A DNA stretch of 64,000 nucleotides. It comes from Latrodectus hesperus. Lineage: Eukaryota > Arthropoda > Arachnida > Araneae > Theridiidae. The stretch covers positions 1,136,142-1,200,141 of the forward strand of contig JAJQOW010000020.1 in NCBI GenBank assembly GCA_037975125.1. The letters run 5' to 3'. A program made the position numbers and the translations under genes. Positions within the stretch are counted from its first letter, which is position 1. Each line of letters starts with the position of its first letter. Below the pieces are notes generated by a model that worked only from the letters and a program-made list of their open reading frames with translations, ran no database searches and was not told the origin of the DNA. Positions 11,053-24,123 of the stretch are shown here, piece by piece.

Positions 11053-13759
11053 GAATGTATAATAGTAAAAAGACATTTGGGTTTGCTAAAGCATCATGAA
11101 GTTCGCTAAATTACAAGCTTTCATTGCGTACCTTTAAATTTGCTAAATAATAATAAAATTTCAGCTTGTGTCGCGAGGTCAAATAGATAACCATAAGGTT
11201 TTTGGCCGCATTTATGAAATTTGAGGAATTATCACGAAATTTGCAATTATCGTAAAAATTAACTTAATAATAAAATAATCTGTGTTCGACTCTGAAATTT
11301 GTACACGATATTTTAAACTTTGGGTATAGTTATAAAATTACAGCCGATATTATTAAATTTGTTTAATTTTCTTGCAATTTAAGACAATGGCATTATGTTT
11401 GCTGAACAGTCATGAGATTGCGAGCCTGAATAATGATTCACAGAACAGGCGTGAATCTGAATGATCACAACAGATCCTTGAGAACGATGTGAGATTTTGG
11501 ACGAAAATGAAAGTTCTAAAAAAACATCCCTAAAGAAATAAAAATGTATGCTTCAACAAAACGTTGTTATTTAACAAATTTCAAATTCAAAGGCAAAAGG
11601 CCAAACAAATAGCAAATGAGTATGTTTTTCTCGACATTCGTTGAATCTAAATTCCGATTAGAATTTATCAAGAGTAACTATAAATAGAATCACCTTATCC
11701 TCGTTGTTCATAAGCAAAATAGAACGCTTTTTCCAATATAATTTTATGATTATTAAAACAATTACTTTAATTAAACAGTGACTGAATGAAAAATTGTTTC
11801 TAAGACTATTATTTAGACAAATGAAATGTATCATAATTTCCACAGGTTAAAAATCTATAGCTTCTGTGATACAGAAACTGTGAATCGAAGTTTCGAACAG
11901 TGATTCGAAGTTTCAAAAATATTGACTTATGTTTTATCGCCAAATACGTCGGCAACTTTCCAAAAATGTCCTCAAATGTCGCCAAGTTATTTTAGATTTT
12001 ACATTTATTTTTTGAGCTTTGACAACCGCTATTTTCACAGAATAAACATTGTTTAGATTATAATTTCAGAAATTAAACTGTAACACACTATAATAAGTAA
12101 CTAAACAGAAATATAAGACATTTCTGCAAATATTTCCAATATTTACATCTTCCGTTACAATATAACTGGCACATAGAGTTTATATATGTTTAAAAACGTT
12201 AAAAATAATCAGATTTTATGTTTAAGCTACAGTTTTTTTATCCTTTACGAAAATATATCGAATAAAGTTTTTATTTTTAAATCAAATTTCCTATGGGCCA
12301 AACCTATCACTTATTATTAAAAATGATGCTGATGTAAATGTAAAATTATATTATCATCTAAGATTTATTATTTAACTTCATTTAATTTGAAATATTTTGA
12401 AATTGTTACCTTTATTATGCAAAGGAGTAAAATAAAATTGTTTGACCTTTCAGTTAAAAACTTATTTTTACTCCATACAATTTCTAAGGAAATATTAAAT
12501 AATATACTATAAAGATGCAGGAAATATATATAAGAATGCAATAAAGAAAGATGCCATTCAAAAAAAAAATAAATAAAGAATACTATAATTATTTTAATGC
12601 TTCGATTAAAAATTACTAATTTTAATTGCAAAACTTGTGAGAGTTGATTTTTTTGTTATTTGTAACTAGGTAATTGCTATGTCAATCATGATGTTACACA
12701 GTTTCAACAAGTGCATCAAAATATTTTAATAGGATTCAGTGTAACTCTAATATGAATTGCAAAACAATTGTTGTACGTTCCATTTTTACATATTAGAATG
12801 ATAAAAAAAGGAAAATGGCTGTCATTAACTTGCGAATGAGAATGAATTCATGTGGAACAAAAGAGACATTTTCGAAAATCATGCCAAATCATTGATTATA
12901 ATTTAATGCGTTTTGTTTTTAAAAAATATTTAATTAACTTTTAAATTCACGTAACCCTGATAGCTGGTGTACTAACTATTTAAGCGACTTCGCTATGACC
13001 ATTAGTTACAGTTGAATTGTTTCATTTGAAAAAAGTGGTTTCTCTGCGCTCGTTCAAAAAGGAGAAATAAACTGTATTAATCACAATGTATTGTCTAGAA
13101 AGAGGAATGGTTTATTTTAAATATTGCTCGGATTTTATTTTTAACGGTTTTTATAATTATATTTTGCAGTTCATAATGGAGTTTATAGTTAAAGCTATCC
13201 AATAATGTGTATATATTTAGATTTTCATTTTATGTTACGCGATTTCTTTCATTCTGCAGCAAATGCAAAAAAATGATCTTTCTTGTCAGGAATTAATGTG
13301 GTAAATTTAATTCTGTGAAATTATTTTTTAATACTTGTTCCAAGACATGTTTATTACAAAGTCAGAATTGTGGGACTCATTTAAATGAAAAGCTTAAAAA
13401 GTTTGAAATAGATTAAACTGAATTAATCGTTTGAAATAGAATACATTTTTGTAGTAGAGGGCAAAAAAAATTTTCTTTTGGAAAATTTATGAGAGAACAT
13501 TTCACAAAACAATTACAAAAAAAAAAAAAAAAAAATGACCGCATGAATTAAATACAAAATTGTTACAAAATTAAATGATTTAAGGTAACAATTCTGAACA
13601 TTGTTTACAAGCTTGGTTATAAGTTACTTTTTTAACCATAATGTGGTTGTTGCTTTCGTTCCAGTAGAGGTCATGATTATGCCAATTTATTACAGTTTTC
13701 ATTGGCTTAAAAATATCCATGATCTCAGATAACGTTTTATTTACGTCTCACATAATTAA
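10073..13759. other. AT-rich desert
   Basis: No recognisable gene or transposon over 3.7 kb. Contains a TA microsatellite at 11017-11049 and an A-run near 13517-13535. Open frames at 11658-11843 and 12368-12631 are low-complexity chance frames. Confidence 0.6.
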
Positions 13760-13963
13760 CTAAGCCATCGTATTGAATGAGATTTGTCGAAGAATTTGCT
13801 GCCCGTCTTCCAATCGCATTCTTCGAGCGGCAGCAAACAAGGCGAAGTTCACCATCGAGTGTCTGAGAATAGTGTCGAAATTCATTTTGTTAATAAAACG
13901 ATTTCTTGTGTAAAGACCAAAGCATCGGTTTAGAAGCCGTTTTCCATTGATTCCATTGAACAC
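13760..13963 (-). CDS. Unidentified 67-codon open frame
   Basis: I do not recognise this protein. It starts MFNGINGKRLLNRCF and has a basic/hydrophobic C-terminal half with SMVNFALFAAARRMRLEDGQ. The 13785-13870 part is much less AT-rich than its surroundings, which is why it stands out. No splice sites, ribosome context or domain supports it. It could be a decayed exon, a transposon piece or chance. Confidence 0.2.
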   Translation of the reverse strand: MFNGINGKRLLNRCFGLYTRNRFINKMNFDTILRHSMVNFALFAAARRMRLEDGQQILRQISFNTMA

Positions 13964-14289
13964 ATGGACAACAGAACAACATTAAATGCAAAATGAAAAA
14001 GGCAAGACAAAACATCCACTTTATGTTTAGTTTAAATTGGCAAGGACGATTTAAATTTTTTAAAATTTATTTAATTAATAGAATTTTAGATTAATAATTG
14101 TAATGTTTGTAAAAATTCTCTTTTAAACCTTAAAACTAAAACATTGCTTACGCCAACGTTAATTTTTTTTTAAAAACTCAATGACATTAGTAAAATAATA
14201 GCTACCGCTTTTATAAATAATTCAAAATAAAATAATTATAAATAGTTGCTTTAATTTTGAGCAGTCTTTCATAATTAGACACTGAAAAT

Positions 14290-14541
14290 ATGTTTTCAGT
14301 GTATCAACTAATTTCCATCAGTATTATGTTTATTATTGGTTTTCATATAACAGTGGCACTTACCATTCCAAAACAGATAAAGCCAGCTTACAGAACTGCA
14401 GTTGAGAGAGGGAAATATTTTCTAATTTTGTCTCTAACACTCTCAGCTGGATTATGGTCTGGAAATTATGCAAGCTTGGTCCATGCAATTCTCGAATGTT
14501 TCTCGCTTATTATTTTTCATGCCGCTACAAATACTATCTAA
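14290..14541 (+). CDS. Unidentified 83-codon open frame with two hydrophobic segments
   Basis: I do not recognise it. Residues 1-26 (MFSVYQLISISIMFIIGFHI...) are hydrophobic like a signal anchor. A polar stretch with KQIKPAYRTAVERGKY follows, then a second hydrophobic segment (FLILSLTLSAGLW) and a hydrophobic C-terminus ending HAATNTI. Codon composition is more balanced than in neighbouring chance frames. The ATG sits in a 9-bp hairpin (cactgaaaa/ttttcagtg). No upstream promoter or polyadenylation signal is clear. It could be a small membrane-protein exon or chance. Confidence 0.25.
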   Translation: MFSVYQLISISIMFIIGFHITVALTIPKQIKPAYRTAVERGKYFLILSLTLSAGLWSGNYASLVHAILECFSLIIFHAATNTI

Positions 14542-15037
14542 AAAAAGATTTTCTACATATCTTTAAATTTATGCTTTTATTGCGTATTTTATTTTTGAAT
14601 CGGTAATATCGTATGTTTAAAACATTCTTCAGATTAAAACTAAATTACTAAAGAGACTACAGAAAAATATTTATAATATTTTACAATGTGCAATTCATTG
14701 AAGTCATTTTAATGTATTTTTATATTCACTTTCTTTTAATAGATTGTGCTGTAAGTTTCATTGGAAGAGACATTTATTTTTCTTAAAATAGTAGATATAC
14801 TAAAAGAAATATCTTATACGTCTTTTTTGTAAAATGAGACACATTTTAGCTTTTTCCTGATAGAAATACATAATTTGGAGAATAGCGGTATTGATTGTGT
14901 GGAAATTATTTCCCATACGAAATCTCTGTTTATAAAGCTATTAACTGCAGAGATGTTGATTTGACGATTGCAAAATTTGAAGAACATAAATAAATTTATT
15001 GCGTAAAAGTTTATGAATAAAATAACTGAACAAATAA
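14542..15037. other. AT-rich interval
   Basis: Nothing recognised. Confidence 0.5.
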
Positions 15038-15290
15038 CCGGCTGATGGAAGAGTGATTAGCAGCGTTCCTGACTTCTGAGCTGTTGGTTCTGGGTTCGAA
15101 TCCCTGTTCATGCATAGATGGTTTTTTTTTCTATGTGTTTCCTTTTTCTTTCGTCTGAAAGGATGGATGAATGTGGCCCACCCTCCAAGCGGGGGTGGTA
15201 TATACGTGTGGGTTATGCTACTCGCCTCCGTGACAGGTGCGAATCGGGTAAATGAGTAACAGTTTCCGGCCTTGTTATGGCCGTTAAAAA
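15038..15290 (+). mobile_element. SINE family E copy
   Basis: Head with A-box-like GAGTGATTAGCAGCG and B box GGTTCGAATCCC (15096-15107), then TTCATGCATAGATGG, a T/C-rich stretch, and a body with GTGGCCCACCCTCCAAGCGG and CTACTCGCCTCCGTGACAGG. The minus-strand copy at 31130-31470 carries the same body. ATGAATAAA occurs at 15013-15021 and 15296-15304 and might be a TSD, though the left one is not flush with the head. Confidence 0.75.
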
Positions 15291-15767
15291 AATAAATGAA
15301 TAAATTTTCTCAAAAAATCATTAAAATAATTAATTACTATAATAAAAATCAATCCTTTTATGCAACTAAGTTATGAACACGCCGATACTTAATGTACTGT
15401 ACTCCAAAGCACTCAAAGGAATGCTTGCCTATAATATTATAATTTTAACTTTATTATAGGTTCACTAAATATAATTTAAACATATTTTAAGGTTTATAAA
15501 GAAGTTATTTTTCTGTAACTAAATCTGAAATGAATTCTTAATGTAAAACACATTCAACAAAATTTGTTATATTTTTGCCTGATTAGTTCACTCAAAAATG
15601 ACTCCAAAAAGATTTATCCATCTGAAATAAATAAAATGTTCTACAAAAGTTTAATATACGCTAGCATTATGCAATTCATGCAGATGTTCGAAGTTTACGA
15701 TGCAAGCAAATAATTTCACACTTTTAGGAGAACGTCTCTTCCGCCAGAATCCATGATTTAGTCAGTT
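15291..15767. other. AT-rich interval
   Basis: Nothing recognised. Confidence 0.5.
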
Positions 15768-16174
15768 TTGAAAACATCAGTTTTTCTTTTTACTTTTTTT
15801 GGCGAGAAAAATGGAATTTCGTATTACGCTTCCTTCTATGGACAACTGCAGACTTCTGTCCAAATCAAAAATCAATTGTATCGAATAAATACGGAAATAA
15901 AACCGAAAAACCACTTCCGCACTTTTCTGTGGAGAAATGCACTCATTATTATGATAGAAAAATGGACGAAATCGATGATTTCTGGCGAGAAAATTATGCA
16001 TTAAGGTCAGAAAATGGCTGCATTTTCCGCCGTTTTTCAAACTCGCACGCGTCCCTGGTGACACTAATGCACCTGAGGGATTCTAATGCTTCGATCACGA
16101 TCGCCAAATGGCATGCATCATCTCAGGTCCGATTGATTGTTTCTCCTTTACAGGTCATCCTCAATAAAAATTGA
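15768..16174. other. GC-richer block with overlapping open frames
   Basis: Open frames of 78, 95 and 81 codons overlap at 15768-16004 (+), 15777-16064 (-) and 15929-16174 (+). None contains a domain I recognise, and both strands being open suggests reduced stop density rather than coding. Possibly an old unclassified repeat. Confidence 0.4.
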
Positions 16175-16949
16175 TATTTCTGAACGGTCATGTCTTTCCC
16201 GGAAACAGCTTTTGCGTCAGAAGAACGCATCGGCCGATAGACTAAAGGGTGTTAATGTGATTCTTAAGAAAAAATAACTGTTTTTACTAGCAAGTGGTAT
16301 AATTTTCGAAATGCGAGATGAATCGAATTTTTAGTTTCTATTTATCAAGTCATAAAAATGACCTGACTACGTATTCATTATATTTCCTATAGTCGAAAAC
16401 AATTCAAAACAAGTAATCTAAGAGTTCTTAAAAACCATAAAACTGTGTCATTTAATATTCAACTTCAAATATTTAAAAAAAAATCTTGTTCCTCTGTAAT
16501 TTATTAGTTCTGTTGAATATTTTACTGGCGAAACCAGTTCATTGTATCTAATTAATATAAAACAGTGAATAAAAAAACCATATATTTTTTCAATTAAAAA
16601 TTAAAGTAGCTGCTGAAATTTACTGATACGTAAAATTTAATTTTTATTTTGAGTCATGTTATAAGTTTTAATGTAATTATTCATTATTTTAAATGATTTA
16701 TAAAGCACGAATTCAGTATAAAAATTTCTCTATTGGCTCACTTCTTTAGCGTCAAATTCACGTGTCAAGTTCACCCGGCGATTGGTTTACGCGTTCGAAA
16801 ACATATAAATTTTAAACGTGCAAAAATAAATTATTTTTTAATGTGTGATGAAGAAATACCAAATCATATTTAAATTTACTGACAGTTTACAATATTTTTA
16901 AAAATTTTTAAAATCGAAATCTAAATTAAATATTTTGTAAGAATTAGTA
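16175..16949. other. AT-rich interval
   Basis: Nothing recognised. A CACGTG occurs once near 16760. Confidence 0.5.
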
Positions 16950-17640
16950 AAACTCTATAAGTAGTACTTACATGCAAAATTTATAAGTAATACTTATAAA
17001 TTCATAAAGAAATTTATAAATAAAATTTTATAAGTAATATTTATAAAATTTCATACATAATACTTATAATAGTTATATCTCGTAAAATTATTGGTATCAT
17101 AATTTTATAAATTTCAAGTAATACGTTTATACAATTATATACATTATTCTTATAAAATTTTACAGTAATAATTTATCTAACTTTATAGTAAAAATTTCAC
17201 ACCATATATTCCTATAAAATTATTTATATTTATATAATTTTATAAATATTAATTATAATAATACTTATAAATATTATACTTATAAATTATTATTATAAGC
17301 AATATTATATACTTATAATAATAATATTTATAGAAAATTTAAAAATTTAAATAATTTTATAGTAATATATAGTATAAAGTTTTATACTATATAATATAAG
17401 TTAGAATAAAAAAATTACTTATAATTTTGTAAAAATGTATAGTATAAAACTTTTTATATTATATATTGCTATGAAATTATTAGTAAGAATTAAAAATTAC
17501 TTAATTTTATTAGTATTTATTACAATTTTATAAGCATTGCCAGTTTATGTTATAATTTTATAAAAATTACTTTATAAAATTATGACACAAATTAGTAAAA
17601 ATAAAAAATATTTAGCTCATTATTTTGTAATTTATATTTA
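16950..17640. repeat. Degenerate TATAA-rich satellite-like tract
   Basis: About 690 bp dominated by variants of ttataagtaatatttataaa on both strands, such as aagtaatacttataaatt and aattttataagtaatatt. No exact period holds for long. It looks like an old, decayed short-unit array. Confidence 0.6.
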
Positions 17641-18599
17641 AGAATGACATTTATAAAAGATTGATTTCAAATACTTAGTTTTGCAAAACAAAATATTTAT
17701 TACATGATAAGTATTTAAAATTTCTTAGAGAAAGAATGTGTGATTTTATTATAGTTTATACTGTAAATATACAATCTAAGACATTATTTACAAAAACATT
17801 CCATATTCTAGTAAATAGTATTCGTATAATTCCTTTTTTAGATAAAAATTAAACAGGTTTACGTATTTAATTAAAATTTCAAATAAAATAACTGAAAATA
17901 TTAATGACTATTGAGTGAATATAATTTCAAAAACAATATTATGGTTACATAATATGGCATCACAAGTGGATAATTTTTTTAAATGCTCATTTTGAAACAA
18001 AGAACTTGTTTCTTGACAAGCTCTTTATCAAACAATCATTTTAATACTACATTATTATTCTAATATCTGAATATTTTAATAAACGGCTTTCGCACTCGAT
18101 TAATGCATCTGATTAGACTGGAGTTGACGAAACAAAATTTTTATCATTAGAATTCTAATTGACTTTATAGCTGCTCGGAATTTAATTGGACGATGAGGAA
18201 AATAGCTTCAACTTTCATCTTACCTTTGCTGAAGCAATTTCAAATTCCGAAATATATTACTTGAAGAAGTTTACATGAAATGATATTCATTGGCGGTAAT
18301 GAGATATTCAAGATACAATTTCAGGCCACAATGATTGATGAGAGAGGGAGAAATTGATCATGACAGTCACGTTCAAAGCAAGAAATAAGTTGAAGACACG
18401 CTCCGGGAATGAGTTTGGATCTCTCTTGCCTAAGTCTCTTATTTTATGGCTATAAATTACATGATTACTTGCCAATGAAAAGTTTTGAATCATTCAAATT
18501 TATAGATTCTGTCATCAAACCCAAAAGTATTAGAGATTTGTGAAGAATCGTACTTGTGACAATATAAGAAACGCCCTTTGGAAGGACTTTTCACAGAGA
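17641..18599. other. AT-rich interval
   Basis: Nothing recognised apart from chance frames. Confidence 0.5.
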
Positions 18600-18770
18600 G
18601 TGGGCCGCATTCACCTATCGCAAGGGAGAAAACTCTGAAAACCGATCTGAATTTCCCGTTCTTCTGTAATCTTCTGGAATCGAATCCATGACCCTATGAG
18701 CTGAACCTCTCCAGGTGGTCTTCCACTGTGCTATGGCACGTCTTTCGAACATGTCTCGAACTATGATAGC
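18600..18770 (-). mobile_element. SINE family F-like fragment
   Basis: On the plus strand it reads AGGGAGAAAACTCTGAAAAC and then TCTGGAATCGAATCCATGAC, a reversed B box, like the copies at 33250-33735, 42690-42840 and 59495-59655. Confidence 0.5.
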
Positions 18771-19015
18771 TAGGGTGCAAGAAGGAGCTACAGTGGCTCT
18801 GTTGCTTGCAGTTAAGTGCCATTTGCCGCAGGCTTCACTGAGATGGTGACCACATTCTGCCTCACGTGACGTCCAAAGCCTTTCCGCTGGTGTAGAGAGG
18901 ATATGGAGAGGAGGGTGCCAGCTCAGGTTTAGACTCGTCACCAGAGCGTTGTTCAAAATGATAAGGCGCTTGATTATGGGCAAGTGTTCTAAACCTGTTA
19001 GCCTTAAGCATAGAC
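18771..19015 (+). mobile_element. SINE family D copy
   Basis: GACGTCCAAAGCCTTTCCGC, GAGAGGAGGGTGCCAGCTCA, GTTGTTCAAAATGATAAGGC and GTTAGCCTTAAGCATAGACC match the family D body. Minus-strand open frames of 122 and 98 codons here are artefacts of the SINE. Confidence 0.78.
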
Positions 19016-20961
19016 CAAAAATTATAAGACCTCCAACTCACACAGACCAGGTGCAGAAAAAGAAAAGTGGCTGAGGTAAAGTAGGGTTGTGACACAGCTC
19101 CCTCTGGTGGAATGCTTACTTCTCTGGGTTTAGAAAGTTTTCGGAGAAAATTTCGCAATTTCTAGCGCGCGGCGTAGAATTTTTATTTGAAAATGAAGCC
19201 AAAATTTTTGCACTTTCTAATTCTAATCTAATTGAAATGCCTAGAGCTTGTTGGATTCCAGGGTAATCAATGGGATCTCCCTCTAATAAATAAAAAATAA
19301 AAAAGAAATGTGGAAAACTGGAAACACTTTTTCACAGCACCCAAAGTATATGCTCGAATTTTACAATTAATACTTTATAAATATAAATTTAATAATGAAA
19401 TATTAATTGTTTCTTCATGAATTGTTTATTATAATGATTTAATATGCAATTAATGCATAAAATATAATTATCTACTTTAAAAATTTTCAGAAAGTTTAAA
19501 TTATAATGATTTTTTAAATGTCTATAAGCACTTCATATGAATGATATTTTTGTTCTTTCCATTTATTGCCCGCTCTTCAGTGACTTATTATATAAAATAA
19601 GTCTTTATAAGCTCTTAAATGAAGTTCTTATTTAATACTAATACTAAACGACTTTAAGTTTATTGTAAAAGTAATGTATCATACATACGTAACATTTCAT
19701 AGTATATCTCTTATGTAAAAGTACTGTAAGAGTAAAATAAACTTGTTTCGATTTCATTTATTTAAACATCAATAAATTCTAATAAAATGAGTGTTAAATT
19801 AATATTCTTCGCATCGATTTAGGATTGTGTGGACCACCAAAATAAATTAATTTTATCAGTTATTAGTTTTTTTGACTACAAAGTTTGTACTATTTTATGG
19901 GATAGATTAAAAGAAATTGATTGCTTTTAACGCTTAAAACTATGGAATACGGAAAATTAAGCAAATTGTAACTTTAGACTTCAACTTGATAATGCATGTC
20001 AATCTTGTACCATTTACACAATTTAAATATATTTGTCAAGTGAAATGATAGAATTTCCAAGAAATGAATCATTTTTAAGAAATGTTTATAAAATGGGTAT
20101 GTAAAGTAAAGTAGAATTAATTTTTTTATTTTTCAAACATAGTGAGAAATTTCTATTTATTATCTTCTTATATACTATATTCTTGTGAAATTTTAAGTCT
20201 TGTCATAAAATAACTATAATACCTCCATCTTGTCCGTTTAATTTTTGTACTTATGCATTTATCATCCTTATTTTTGTATTTATGCTTTCATAAATAATTT
20301 ACGTTGTTAACAATGCTTGTTACTTATCCTTATTTATTATTATTTATATTTTTAAATTCTATTAGTATTTCAAATTTAAGTTTTCGTAAGTAATTAGAAA
20401 ACTTTTTTCTTGTTCTAATTTATATTTTGCTTTTATTAACTATTTATTTTACTTTCTTATTTTACACTTACGAGTACTTTCATGTAAATAAAACCAAATA
20501 GTGGAGATCTATATTAATCTAAATTTTAATTGGATAAAACTTCGTACTATTTTTTGATTATAATTAATTTCCATACTTGGATTTAAATGTTTGTGAAATG
20601 GTAAAAATGAATAATTTCTTTTTAAATTGTAAAGTGTATAATTTTTAAATTCTAATTCAAAACTTATATAGGGAAATAAGATCGAATAAAACTTTGAATA
20701 AAATATTAAATTTGATGAGGTATTTGTATAATTTTTTATAAGAATTTAGTTTTCATTTAGTAACGATATTTCTCTTTTTTTTTTAATAGAAATTTAAGAA
20801 TATTTTATACAAATATTCTATGTTTCACAGAATAAAACTGCTAAAATTTTACCAACAATTTTAAGTTTAAGAAGATTATGCTTTTGTGTAAAAGATCTTC
20901 TTAAATTAAGCATAAAGTTATCAAAGAAAAAAGAAACATTTTATTGAATGTTTAAGTATAA
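19016..20961. other. AT-rich desert
   Basis: About 1.9 kb without a recognisable feature. Confidence 0.55.
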
Positions 20962-21135
20962 AGCACAACGATGCTTTATGGTTAGCAGCGCTGTCATTGC
21001 ACCTTGACTAAAATTCGCGCCGCCATCATAATACGGAAGTAGAACCATTTTCCGATTGGGAGTTGGAAGTCTTATTATTGGTCTGTGACCTTAAGGTGTA
21101 ATTCGGGGCTTCTTTGCACCGCTGTTTATGACATG
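20962..21135 (+). mobile_element. tRNA-like SINE fragment, unassigned family
   Basis: An A-box-like TGGTTAGCAGCGCTGTCATT is followed by GC-richer sequence (AAATTCGCGCCGCCATC, GTCTGTGACCTTAAGGTG). There is no clear B box. It stands out from the A+T-rich flanks; no second copy is certain in the window. Confidence 0.4.
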
Positions 21136-22164
21136 AAAACCTAGAAAATAAAATAAAAGGGTTCATATATTATATTGACGGATTTCAATATTAGGATTTA
21201 TAATCATTTCAAAATAGTTATATAAAAGTAAATTAATTTAAAAAATAAAAAGTATTTAAATTATGTATGTGTATTCTTTTATTAATCAACTTATGAATTA
21301 TATAATCTTATATGAATATAAAAATGTAATATAATATTATGCGTGAATATATTTTATATTCATAATAATAACCTGCATGTATAAAAATTAATGTTTGAAT
21401 AATCGCTCTGTTCGCGCGCGAAATTATTTCATAAGCCTTTGTCCAAATTAATCTATGAAGCCTGTGCAAACTTTCTATTATTAAAAAGACTCAAACCAAG
21501 ATTCCAATTCTTTTTTTTATAAAGGAATGACAGTTTTAAAATCCTCAATTACATATTTGTTAAGAATAATTTGTGTGTGCTGTAAGATAATGCCTGCTCA
21601 CAGTCAAAAAAAGAAATGTTACATTTAACTATAGCATGTAAGGAGTATTAAATATTATCAAATGAATAAATATACAGAAAAAGTTCTAACTTTATAGTAT
21701 ATGAAACATTAACAGAGATAATAATATCAAAAAATACCAAGAAGAACAAACTACTTCCTGGAAAATTAAGGCATGCTATAACAAAATAAGGTAGTATCAT
21801 GTTTAAAAATAAAAATATTTCAAAAACAAAATCCATATAAATGTGTTATTAAACAAGAATAATGAACCAGATTTATTTCATCAAAGACTTGGGAAATTGC
21901 AAGAAACGATTCTGGGATTGGCAACACACGTTTCCAATACTCAAGAGACTTCCCTCTTTTCTAATGAATAAACCGATTCCTCATGAGTGCTTAAGCCATC
22001 TCTTAACTTTTAGAGTAAGCTTTTAAACAAAGCAGAAAAAGAGATTAAACCAAATGTACATATTTTAATATAAATAGTAGAAAATATTTGGATAGAAAAT
22101 TAATTCTGCATTTAATGAAGCTATATTATATAAAGAATTATATTAAAACCATATCTTCATCATT
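21136..22164. other. AT-rich interval
   Basis: Nothing recognised. Confidence 0.5.
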
Positions 22165-22525
22165 GCCATTAAAGGACAAGGTGGGCCTTACCTTCCTCTA
22201 TACAGCTCTGTCCCTGACTGCAAGACAGCACCAAACCACCTGTTTCTTGGCTTAACCGCTCGGTGGTCTCCCAATGTGCATGGAAAGCCTTGATGAATCT
22301 GTTCTGTATTTTAGCTTCCTATTCATCATTAGCTCTAATTCTCCAACAATTATAATTGAACTGTGATACACAAAACATTTTTCTAAGTGTTTCCGTTCAA
22401 AAATGAACCAATTTTCTGTCAAGTCTGACAGCCATATGTTACCACGGGACGAATAATTGTTTTGTACTTTAGTTAAGATGCACTCTTCTGATCAACTTAT
22501 TTTTCAATAGATACTGATGAGAAAA
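22165..22525 (-). pseudogene. Non-LTR retrotransposon (LINE) RT C-terminal fragment
   Basis: Minus-strand codons at 22422-22466 read YKTIIRPVVTYGCQT, the highly conserved block after the RT domain in many arthropod LINEs (usually followed by ETW/QTW). The Trp codon is now a stop (22419-22421). FERK-like codons and further degenerate sequence follow down to about 22170. The rest of the element is missing. The superfamily (RTE-, CR1- or jockey-like) cannot be assigned from this length. Confidence 0.7.
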
Positions 22526-22709
22526 ATAAAAACGATCTCCCTATTAAAATAATATTAAGTCTACTTTAAATTACCTCCAATAATTAAAGAATTTATAAGC
22601 ATTATTCTATACCAAATTTTTTATTATTATTTTTAGTAGAAAATATTTATTAATTGAAAATACATGAAAACTACGAAATATTTATGTATAATATTGATGC
22701 ATATTATCT

Positions 22710-22710
<1 letters not shown>

Positions 22711-22745
<35 letters not shown>
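22711..22745. repeat. (TA)n microsatellite
   Basis: Uninterrupted TA run just left of the large inverted repeat. Confidence 0.9.
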
Positions 22746-22916
<171 letters not shown>

Positions 22917-24082
22917 CTGAATAAATTAAAAGACAATAAAAAATTGTTCTAAAGTTAAAACTAAACTTTTTAAAATTTTCACTAGGGATCGTGAATTTAT
23001 ACTCTTTTATATATATACATGTATGTATATATGTATGTATGCATATATGTGTGTGTGTGTAAAATGAGGAATTATTACCGGATGAAATTTGATTAGAAGA
23101 ATATATTTTGCCTCTTCTGCACAGCTTAGCTCTCAAGATATATTTATCAGCATATACCATTTGAAAGGTCATTTTACTACTCGAAGCTCAGTACTATTTG
23201 AAAGATGTGTCTAAAATCAGATCACTTCCTGATAGGGTGATTCCGGGGCTTTCACATGATAGTTGTTCATCGTGATAGGTTAAAAAGAGAGCTTTTGAAA
23301 TGTCAAGTCGTTCAATGCGCGGAAGTTTCAGAAAAATTCTTGAAGTCGTCAACAATTCTTGGCTTTGAAACTATCTGCCAAATCAACGGAAGTGAAAGGA
23401 AATCATTGTTATTGCGTCACGGAACAATCGCACGAGGAAATGCCTCCTAACAGTTAAGCCTAACGTGGCGAACAGGTAGACGCGTCTCACAAGCCTAACA
23501 AGATTATGCTATGGAGATATGACAAGAACAAACTTATCTCGCTGACCCTGCCAAGAAGTAAATCAAAGTCGAAGTGATAAAAAATCGAATTCCGAGGATT
23601 AGGATTGTTCTCTGGAGCGCTCAATCAGACCACACACTCTTCTGAGCTTCAAAGTGCTTGATTTATGGCGCGCGATGCGATCGTTTATTGTTTATACTCG
23701 ATCACGTAATATAATCAGAGTCCATTAAGAGATTTTCTTATTCTTTTAGACAGCTAAATAAGTAATCGATTGATCGGAAGTAATTTCAAACTCAAGAAAA
23801 CGTCTCCCTTTGTCTGAACTTGAGCAAGATATTTGTTTCGTTTCTATAGGTAAAAATATAATTGCTAGGTTGATAGTGTATGCCTAATGTTTTTGAAAGT
23901 AATCAGTTATTAAATTAAAAATATATTCTGTTGAAATACTCACTTCGCATGACGTCACAGTCACATATTAATCACACTTTGTGATTATTTTGTGTTTCAT
24001 GCTTCTGTTAAGCTTCAGGCAGTTCTCCGCCTATATTCATTTGTCCATTTGTATTCTGTTTGTTCGCTATTTTACTTGATAT

Positions 24083-24123
24083 TTTCATTGATATGCTTAT
24101 CCGTGATAAGCATATCAATGAAA
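24083..24123. repeat. 19-bp perfect hairpin, 3-nt loop
   Basis: Arms 24083-24101 (tttcattgatatgcttatc) and 24105-24123 are exact reverse complements around cgt. Confidence 0.95.

Noticed and set aside
15768..16174. Possible gene from three overlapping open frames
   Set aside because: Both strands are open together, no domain is recognisable, and there are no splice or start signals that favour one.
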